Shown: positions 58,697 through 64,000 of the stretch, piece after piece | How positions within the stretch are numbered: position 1 is the stretch's first letter | Layout: each line of letters starts with the position of its first letter | DNA from: Aliivibrio sifiae | GTDB lineage: Bacteria; Pseudomonadota; Gammaproteobacteria; Enterobacterales; Vibrionaceae | NCBI RefSeq assembly: GCF_002954705.1 | Contig: NZ_MSCO01000001.1 | Location: forward strand, 958,939-1,022,938 | Direction: 5' to 3' | DNA: 64,000 nt | The notes under the pieces: generated by a model | Told to the model about the DNA's origin: nothing | Database searches by the model: none | The model's input: only the letters and a program-made list of their open reading frames with translations | Program-made: the position numbers and the translations under genes

Positions 58697-60109
58697 TTAA
58701 TAATCTCGTAATGCGCTAAATACGGCGCGTAATTTTGTATGATCTTTTTTTCCTGGTGCCGATTCGACCCCAGAGTTGAAATCTAATCCGTAGCAGCCAA
58801 GTTGCGCGGCTTGTTTGGTATTGTCGAGTGATAAGCCACCAGCTAGCATAATGTCGTTATGTGGTAGTTTACTCCAATCGAAACTTACGCCAGTGCCACC
58901 TTCTTGTGAGCCAACTTTGCAATCTACCAATACCTTATCAGCAAGGCTTTGAGGAAGGGAAATACTTTGTGCGTCATCTGACACAGAAATAACATTCCAC
59001 ACTTGGCAATGATTTGGTAATTGCTGTTTTAGCTCCGCAATGTATTCTTCGCTTTCAGAACCATGTAGCTGAACCACTGTAAGAGATAGCTCATTTGCTC
59101 GTTGTGCAACCGTAGACACTGTCTCGTTTTGAAAAACGCCTACATAATTTAATGTGGTTGCTTGAGTTATGGTTTTTGCTGTCTCTAATGAAACAGAACG
59201 AGGTGATTTTTCTACAAAGATTAATCCACCATACACAGCACCAGACTCATAGACTGCTTTTGCATCATCAATAGAAGTCAAGCCACAGACTTTGTTTTCA
59301 CCTAGGATCACTTTTCGTGCTGCTAGCTCTAGATTTTCTTCTGCCATTAATGAGCTACCAATTAAAAAACCTGTTGCGTGTTTTGCCAGATCTTTTACTT
59401 GTTGGTGGTTATAAATACCAGACTCAGAAATAATGGTAGTGCCTTTTGGCAGCAGTGGGGCAAGTTCTTTAGTGCGGTTCAAGTCGGTTGATAAATCACG
59501 TAGATTACGGTTGTTAATACCAATTACTTGCGCTTCTAATGCAACTGCTCTGTGTAATTCTTCTTCATTACTGACTTCAGTGAGTACACCCATGCCAAAT
59601 GAATGAGCGACTTCTGCAAGTTCTCTGTATTCATCATCATTAAGCACAGAAAGCATTAATAGAATAGCATCGGCACCGTAATGGCGAGCTAAATACACTT
59701 GGTATGCATCAATCATAAAATCTTTGCATAGAATAGGCTGATTAACTTGGTCACGAATAATTGGCAAGAAATCAAAACTGCCTTGGAAATATTTTTCGTC
59801 AGTTAACACAGAAATTGCACTGGCGTGTTTGTTGTAGACTGAAGCAATGTAGTTAAGATCAAAATCTTGTCGGATTAATCCTTTCGATGGCGATGCTTTT
59901 TTACACTCAAGAATAAACTCAGTTTTTCCCGTTTTTAATGCTTGGTAAAAACTGCGGTCAGAGTTCGTTAGGCCATGTTGAAAGGTCTCAAGAGGCTGCG
60001 CTTCTTTACGTTCATTTATCCAAATTGCTTTGTCTTTGACAATTTTAACTAGCACTTCAGCCATTTGGGTGTTTTCTACTGAGATGTGCTCAGACAATTG
60101 TTGTGTCAT
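58697..60109 (-). CDS. trpCF: Bifunctional indole-3-glycerol phosphate synthase / phosphoribosylanthranilate isomerase
   Basis: Two barrels in one chain: the N-terminal TrpC domain (about 1-260, [47 protein letters not shown]) and the C-terminal TrpF domain (about 265-470, [40 protein letters not shown]). The fusion is typical of enteric bacteria and vibrios. 470 residues, 4 bp after trpD. Confidence 0.97.
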   Translation of the reverse strand: MTQQLSEHISVENTQMAEVLVKIVKDKAIWINERKEAQPLETFQHGLTNSDRSFYQALKTGKTEFILECKKASPSKGLIRQDFDLNYIASVYNKHASAISVLTDEKYFQGSFDFLPIIRDQVNQPILCKDFMIDAYQVYLARHYGADAILLMLSVLNDDEYRELAEVAHSFGMGVLTEVSNEEELHRAVALEAQVIGINNRNLRDLSTDLNRTKELAPLLPKGTTIISESGIYNHQQVKDLAKHATGFLIGSSLMAEENLELAARKVILGENKVCGLTSIDDAKAVYESGAVYGGLIFVEKSPRSVSLETAKTITQATTLNYVGVFQNETVSTVAQRANELSLTVVQLHGSESEEYIAELKQQLPNHCQVWNVISVSDDAQSISLPQSLADKVLVDCKVGSQEGGTGVSFDWSKLPHNDIMLAGGLSLDNTKQAAQLGCYGLDFNSGVESAPGKKDHTKLRAVFSALRDY

Positions 60110-60113
60110 CTTT

Positions 60114-61121
60114 CTATCCTCGTGCAGCCAGTTGTTGGACTAGCTCAAATGCTTTACCTGAGTTCATCGCATCGATTGCTTTTTGTGCATTGGCTTTTAA
60201 ATCTTCATGACCAAACAGACGCATTAATAGTGACACGTTAACCGCAATAGCGCCCAGTTGAGCGTCAGTACCTTTACCTGTCAGAATATCAGTAATAATC
60301 GCTCTGTTTTCTTCTGGCTCTCCGCCTTTAATTGCTTCAAGCGGATGAGTGTCTAAACCAAAATCTTCGGGCGTTAATGTGTATTCTTTGATTTCACCAT
60401 CAATAATTTCAGCGACGGTTGTTGGGCCATGAATAGCAACTTCATCTAAACCTGAGCCAAAGACAACCGCTGCGCGTTTCATTCCCATGTTCACCATGGT
60501 TTCTGCGATAGGGCGAACCAGAGACTCATCATATACACCCATTAATTCAATGTTTGGACGAGCAGGGTTGATTAAAGGACCAAGAATATTAAAGATAGTG
60601 CGTGTTTTCATGGTTTGACGAATTGGCATCGCGTGACGAACACCACCGTGATAGTGAGGCGCAAATAAGAAAGCAACACCTAAATCATCAACCGCTTTTC
60701 GTGTGTCTTCTGCTGACATGGCTAAATTAATACCAAATGAATCTAATAAGTCAGAAGAGCCTGATTTACTTGATACTCCGCGATTGCCGTGTTTTGCGAT
60801 TTTAAGACCACAAGCAGCAGCAACAAACGCCGCAGTGGTGGAGATATTTATCGTATTTGAACCATCACCACCAGTGCCTACGATGTCGGCAAAATCATAA
60901 TCTGGACGAGGGAATTCATTGGCATTATCAAGCAATGCTTTTGCTGCACCTGCAATTTCGTTTGGCGTTTCACCTTTGATTTTCAAACAGGTCAGAGCGG
61001 CGGTAAGTAGAATAGGTTCTAACTCGCCTTTAATTATGGCATCAAAAAGAACTTGGCTTTCTGTTTCTGAAAGCGAAGTTTGGTCATACAGTTTGGTAAA
61101 AATGGCTTCAATTTGAGTCAT
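60114..61121 (-). CDS. trpD: Anthranilate phosphoribosyltransferase
   Basis: Adds PRPP-derived phosphoribose to anthranilate. Conserved DIVGTGGDGSNTINIST, KHGNRGVSSKSGSSD and NILGPLINPARP. 335 residues. Here it is separate from the glutaminase TrpG, whereas E. coli has a TrpGD fusion; the separate form is usual in Vibrionaceae. Confidence 0.98.
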   Translation of the reverse strand: MTQIEAIFTKLYDQTSLSETESQVLFDAIIKGELEPILLTAALTCLKIKGETPNEIAGAAKALLDNANEFPRPDYDFADIVGTGGDGSNTINISTTAAFVAAACGLKIAKHGNRGVSSKSGSSDLLDSFGINLAMSAEDTRKAVDDLGVAFLFAPHYHGGVRHAMPIRQTMKTRTIFNILGPLINPARPNIELMGVYDESLVRPIAETMVNMGMKRAAVVFGSGLDEVAIHGPTTVAEIIDGEIKEYTLTPEDFGLDTHPLEAIKGGEPEENRAIITDILTGKGTDAQLGAIAVNVSLLMRLFGHEDLKANAQKAIDAMNSGKAFELVQQLAARG

Positions 61122-61131
61122 GCAAATATCC

Positions 61132-61740
61132 TTATTCTTTATTATCTGAACGGCTTGAATCTAAATTTAAAGCCCAGTTTAATGTATTAATTAGTAGCTC
61201 AGCGCCTTGCGTCGTAAGAATGGACTCAGGGTGAAATTGGAATCCACACACTTTATCTTCTTCTTGGATCACCGCCATGACTAAATCATCAACGGTAGCT
61301 GTAATGGTTAATTTCTCGGTTACTTTTGTTGCTACCAAAGAGTGGTAACGTGCAATAGAAAGTGGGTTTGGTAAACCATCAAAAATAGCATGCTGGTTAT
61401 GATTCATCATTGCAGATTTACCATGAACGATTTCACCCGCACCTGCAACTATCCCATCATACGCTTCTACAATCGCTTGATGACCAAGACAAATCCCAAT
61501 CATAGGTACTTTACCTTTTAAGCGTTGAATGACTTCAGGCATACAGCCGGCTTCTGATGGCGCGCCTGGTCCTGGAGATAGTACGACTACCGGGTTATCT
61601 AACTTGTTTACCGCTTCTTCAAAAGCACTTGCCGATAAGCTATTACGGTAAATAGTAACTGGATAGCCAAGAGAGCGAAATTGATCAACCAAGTTATAAG
61701 TAAAGGAGTCGAAATTATCGAGTAATACAATATGAGCCAT
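61132..61740 (-). CDS. trpG: Anthranilate synthase glutaminase component
   Basis: Class I amidotransferase feeding ammonia to TrpE. Cys nucleophile in MIGICLGHQAI, oxyanion region VLSPGPGAPSEAG, and His/Glu in FQFHPESILT. 202 residues. Its ATG overlaps the trpE stop as TAATG. Confidence 0.97.
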   Translation of the reverse strand: MAHIVLLDNFDSFTYNLVDQFRSLGYPVTIYRNSLSASAFEEAVNKLDNPVVVLSPGPGAPSEAGCMPEVIQRLKGKVPMIGICLGHQAIVEAYDGIVAGAGEIVHGKSAMMNHNQHAIFDGLPNPLSIARYHSLVATKVTEKLTITATVDDLVMAVIQEEDKVCGFQFHPESILTTQGAELLINTLNWALNLDSSRSDNKE

Positions 61741-63326
61741 TAGTTTTTCTCCTTAGTGCTTGCTGGTTGAGCTAAGTGCGCTTTTTGAATTGCAGAGATC
61801 ACCGCTTGGGCTTTACCACGAGTTTCATCCGCTTCAGCTTGTGGGTTAGAGTCATACACCACACCAGCTCCGGCTTGAACTTGAGCAATACCGTCTTCAA
61901 CATAGGCTGAACGAATAACAATACACGTATCCATGTTGCCATCGCCTGTTAAATATCCAACAGCACCGCCATAAGTGCCGCGGCGTGTTTTTTCTACGTC
62001 ACGAATAAGTTGCATCGCACGAATTTTTGGTGCGCCAGTTAATGTCCCCATATTCATACAAGCTTGATAAGCATGAAGGGCATCAAGATCCCCTCGAAGC
62101 TGCCCTACAACACGAGAAACTAGATGCATAACATGACTGTAGCGATCGACTTTTAATAAATCAGCCACATAGCGAGTGCCTGCTTCTGAAATACGAGCTA
62201 CATCATTACGCGCTAAGTCAACGAGCATCATGTGTTCTGCGTTTTCTTTGGTATCACAACGCAGTTCTAATTCAATGCGGCTGTCTAAATCATTATTGAT
62301 AGACCCATCGCTATTTTTACCACGTTGACGTGTGCCTGCTATTGGGTAAATCTCGACTTGATTTGTGTCTTTTCCGTATTTCAATGCTGATTCAGGTGAG
62401 GCACCAAACAGGGTGAAATCACGATCTTGCAGATAAAACATGTATGGACTTGGGTTACCGATTTTAAGTTCACGATAAGCCGCCAATGGAGCAGGGCAAG
62501 GAAGAGTGAAGCGACGAGAAGGAACTACTTGGAAAATATCGCCTTTAATCACAAATTCTTTTAAATCTAATACGGTCTGACAGAACTCTTCATCTGACAC
62601 ACTTGGAATTGCTTCGCAGCTATCTAATGCTGGAACGCTTGGTATGGTATGAGGCTCTGAGCAAAAATCTTTAATTTCTATGAGTCGTTTGGATATTAAG
62701 TCTTTTAACTTATCATCAGCATTGAATAGAGTACCTTGTAACGTTGAACTTTCAGTCTGATGATCGATGACCAATAAGGATTCAGCAACATAAAAGACAT
62801 AATCAGGGCATTTATTGATTGCCTCTGCATTACCTAAGTTCTCAAAATTAGCCACTAAATCATAAGCAAATAGGCCACCAAGAAAAAGAGAATTTGATGG
62901 TAATCCTGTTAAATCAAATTGGTGCTGGATAATACGTAGAGCATCGAAAGAAGAAAGTTCACGTAGACGGCTGTCTTCATCTAATTCCTGATTTATTTCA
63001 GGGAAGTGTAGCGTTAGTTTTGTGTGAGATGATTGAGAAATCAGAGAAATAGGAAAAGAGAGTGATAACGAGTTTAATAAATTCTCTCCATTCGGGGTTA
63101 ATGCTTCTAAAACAACCTCTTTATCAAGGCAGTGAATTCGTACTGCAGCATCAATAAGCATCAGGCTTTTTAGGTTTTGTTTTGAATCGACTTCGGCGGA
63201 TTCAAGCAATAAACTCATTGCCTGATGTGCGCATAATGTTGAATACAATTCCGTAGGATCGGAAACATATGGCACATCAAGACATAATAACTCTAGCTGA
63301 CCATCTTTTGAGTATGATGACTGCAT
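61740..63326 (-). CDS. trpE: Anthranilate synthase component I
   Basis: Converts chorismate to anthranilate; feedback-inhibited by tryptophan through the LLESAE motif, which is intact. The chorismate-binding domain shows IFQVVPSRRFTLP, GASPESALKY, IAGTRQRGKN and GAPKIRAMQLI. The start is set at the ATG at 63326, which has GGGAGG 5 nt upstream and gives 528 residues, the usual length; the frame is open to 63407 with weaker starts. First structural gene after the trpL attenuator. Confidence 0.95.
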   Translation of the reverse strand: MQSSYSKDGQLELLCLDVPYVSDPTELYSTLCAHQAMSLLLESAEVDSKQNLKSLMLIDAAVRIHCLDKEVVLEALTPNGENLLNSLSLSFPISLISQSSHTKLTLHFPEINQELDEDSRLRELSSFDALRIIQHQFDLTGLPSNSLFLGGLFAYDLVANFENLGNAEAINKCPDYVFYVAESLLVIDHQTESSTLQGTLFNADDKLKDLISKRLIEIKDFCSEPHTIPSVPALDSCEAIPSVSDEEFCQTVLDLKEFVIKGDIFQVVPSRRFTLPCPAPLAAYRELKIGNPSPYMFYLQDRDFTLFGASPESALKYGKDTNQVEIYPIAGTRQRGKNSDGSINNDLDSRIELELRCDTKENAEHMMLVDLARNDVARISEAGTRYVADLLKVDRYSHVMHLVSRVVGQLRGDLDALHAYQACMNMGTLTGAPKIRAMQLIRDVEKTRRGTYGGAVGYLTGDGNMDTCIVIRSAYVEDGIAQVQAGAGVVYDSNPQAEADETRGKAQAVISAIQKAHLAQPASTKEKN

Positions 63327-63493
63327 TTCAGCCTCCCTGCTAATACGTTGAATTGATGTTATATTTTTATTGGTTTTCATAGTCGCATATTTCACTTTTG
63401 TTGCCACTCTTTTCTTAAAACTTGTGAGGGCTGAATGACTGACTGTTTAGATTTTCATCTATTATTCATTTTATTGATTGGTTGTGCTTAAGG

Positions 63494-63520
63494 CATAAAA
63501 AAACCCGCTAGATGGCGGGC
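63494..63520 (-). promoter_or_regulatory. trp attenuator terminator
   Basis: On the minus strand CCCGC pairs with GCGGG around a 6-nt loop and is followed by seven T. It lies between trpL and trpE. An upstream stem CACTAC/GTAGTG at the end of trpL is the likely pause hairpin. Confidence 0.88.
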
Positions 63521-63556
63521 AAGGTTTTTATGTCAAATTAACTAAGCACAAAAACA

Positions 63557-63634
63557 CTACCCGAAGTAGTGCCACCAACGCTTAGTCATTACGCTAGTTT
63601 TTAAGAATGCTTGTTGTTTGCTTAGCTGTGACAT
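63557..63634 (-). CDS. trpL: trp operon leader peptide
   Basis: A 25-residue peptide with tandem tryptophans at positions 20-21 (TKRWWHYFG at its end). Stalling at the Trp codons prevents the terminator stem at 63494-63520. Found by reading the leader; position and content match known Vibrio trp leaders. Confidence 0.95.
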   Translation of the reverse strand: MSQLSKQQAFLKTSVMTKRWWHYFG

Positions 63635-63693
63635 AAAGTACCTACTATTAAAACAAAGATAATATCAATTATTTATTGAGAAAGTGTTTAACT

Positions 63694-63729
63694 GCGTACC
63701 AGTAAACTAGTACGCGAGGTGAAAGTCAA
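63694..63729 (-). promoter_or_regulatory. trp promoter with TrpR operator
   Basis: On the minus strand TTGACT (63724-63729), a 17-nt spacer and TTTACT (63701-63706) form the promoter. The near-palindrome GCGTAC...GTACGC at 63694-63715 contains ACTAGT and covers the -10, closely resembling the E. coli trp operator, so TrpR with tryptophan should block initiation. The -35 is within 10 bp of the divergent rnm start codon. Confidence 0.88.
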
Positions 63730-63737
63730 GAGTTATT

Positions 63738-64000
63738 ATGAAAATAGACCTACATAGTCACACAACGGCGTCAGATGGACGTATGTCTCCTGCTGAATTA
63801 GTAGAAAGGGCGGTTACTTTTAATGTGAAGGTGCTTGCTATCACCGATCACGATACTGTTGCAGGCTTAGCAGAAGCTCACCAAACGATTAAAGATAAAG
63901 AATTACCAGTGCATTTAATTGATGGTATTGAAATATCCACACTGTGGAGCAACAAGGATATTCATGTTGTAGGCCTTAATGTTGATATTAATCATCCTGA
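63738..64000 (+). CDS. rnm: PHP-domain 5'-3' exoribonuclease RNase AM (YciV), 3' end outside window
   Basis: Nuclease of the PHP family that in E. coli matures 5' ends of rRNAs and degrades short RNAs. The visible 87 codons start [18 protein letters not shown], with the metal-binding HSH and the second-site AITDHDT, and GIEIST. The frame is open to the last base. It is divergent from the trp operon as yciV is in E. coli. AAGAG lies 6 nt before the ATG. Confidence 0.93.
   Translation, partial: MKIDLHSHTTASDGRMSPAELVERAVTFNVKVLAITDHDTVAGLAEAHQTIKDKELPVHLIDGIEISTLWSNKDIHVVGLNVDINHP

Noticed and set aside
63327-63407. Longer TrpE start at 63407 or 63380
   Set aside because: Weak ribosome binding sites; the ATG at 63326 has GGGAGG 5 nt upstream and gives the normal length.

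Overview
The window is about 64 kb of AT-rich Vibrionaceae chromosome, most likely the Aliivibrio (Vibrio fischeri) clade. The evidence is gene order and product similarity: a Vibrio-type trp operon with separate trpG and trpD and a fused trpCF, a his operon with a five-histidine leader, an AspS-type secretin pilotin, OmpU-like porins, a multi-module GH18 chitinase and a T6SS cluster with VasH, FHA, kinase and phosphatase. No tRNA, rRNA operon, CRISPR array, prophage or transposase gene was seen.

Layout. (1) 1-9281: a 5'-truncated Cache-GGDEF-EAL protein, a secreted chitinase, a doubtful 95-residue ORF beside half of a MITE-like repeat, the 4.5S RNA gene ffs, a DUF481 outer-membrane protein and a membrane PAS-GGDEF cyclase. 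(2) 9311-29572, minus strand: a nearly gapless type VI secretion cluster in transcription order tssA-B-C-E-F-G-H, vasH, a 42-residue lipoprotein gene, tagH (FHA), tssJ-K-L-M, a PP2C phosphatase and a Ser/Thr kinase. Hcp, VgrG, PAAR and effectors are not here, so this is the structural and regulatory core only. (3) 29850-33596: ybaM-priC, a TauE/SafE permease and dinG. (4) 34125-36797: two tandem paralogous porins whose leaders are duplicated with them. (5) 36936-44717: the complete his operon (leader peptide and attenuator, hisGDCBHAFIE), with a MITE-like element between hisC and hisB and an interlocked inverted repeat between hisH and hisA. (6) 44772-46420: an RluA-type pseudouridine synthase and an SAM methyltransferase. 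(7) 46468-52788: a possible metal-responsive locus. A Dpp/Nik-type ABC importer (two ATPases, a lipoprotein binding protein, and a single permease in which the usual DppB and DppC halves are fused) lies behind a Zur-like palindrome, and a DinF-type MATE exporter lies behind a strong Fur-box match. (8) 52979-64000: an AspS-type T2SS pilotin, yciI, yciA, yciB, an SDF-family symporter, then trpEGD(CF)BA with trpL, attenuator and TrpR operator, divergent from the start of the PHP nuclease gene rnm (yciV). This block keeps the yci-trp-yciV neighbourhood known from E. coli.

How the genes work together. The T6SS core builds the baseplate and membrane complex (TssJLM, TssKEFGA), the sheath (TssBC) and its recycling ATPase (ClpV); the FHA protein, kinase and phosphatase are the expected post-translational switch and VasH the sigma-54 activator. 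The chitinase is a typical type II secretion substrate, and the pilotin at 52979 would help place the T2SS secretin. The his and trp operons each carry a leader peptide and attenuator, and trp also has a TrpR operator over its -10.

Most notable observations: three perfect 8-bp repeats inside the signal-peptide region of the importer's binding protein put the best ATG out of frame, while two copies would restore an ideal lipoprotein signal, so the gene looks phase-variable or freshly frameshifted; the importer and exporter have Zur-like and Fur-like sites; a 42-residue lipoprotein gene is translationally embedded in the T6SS operon; and several inverted repeats (tssC-tssE, hisH-hisA, yfcA-dinG) are not explained as ordinary terminators. 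All family assignments come from reading motifs, not from database searches.
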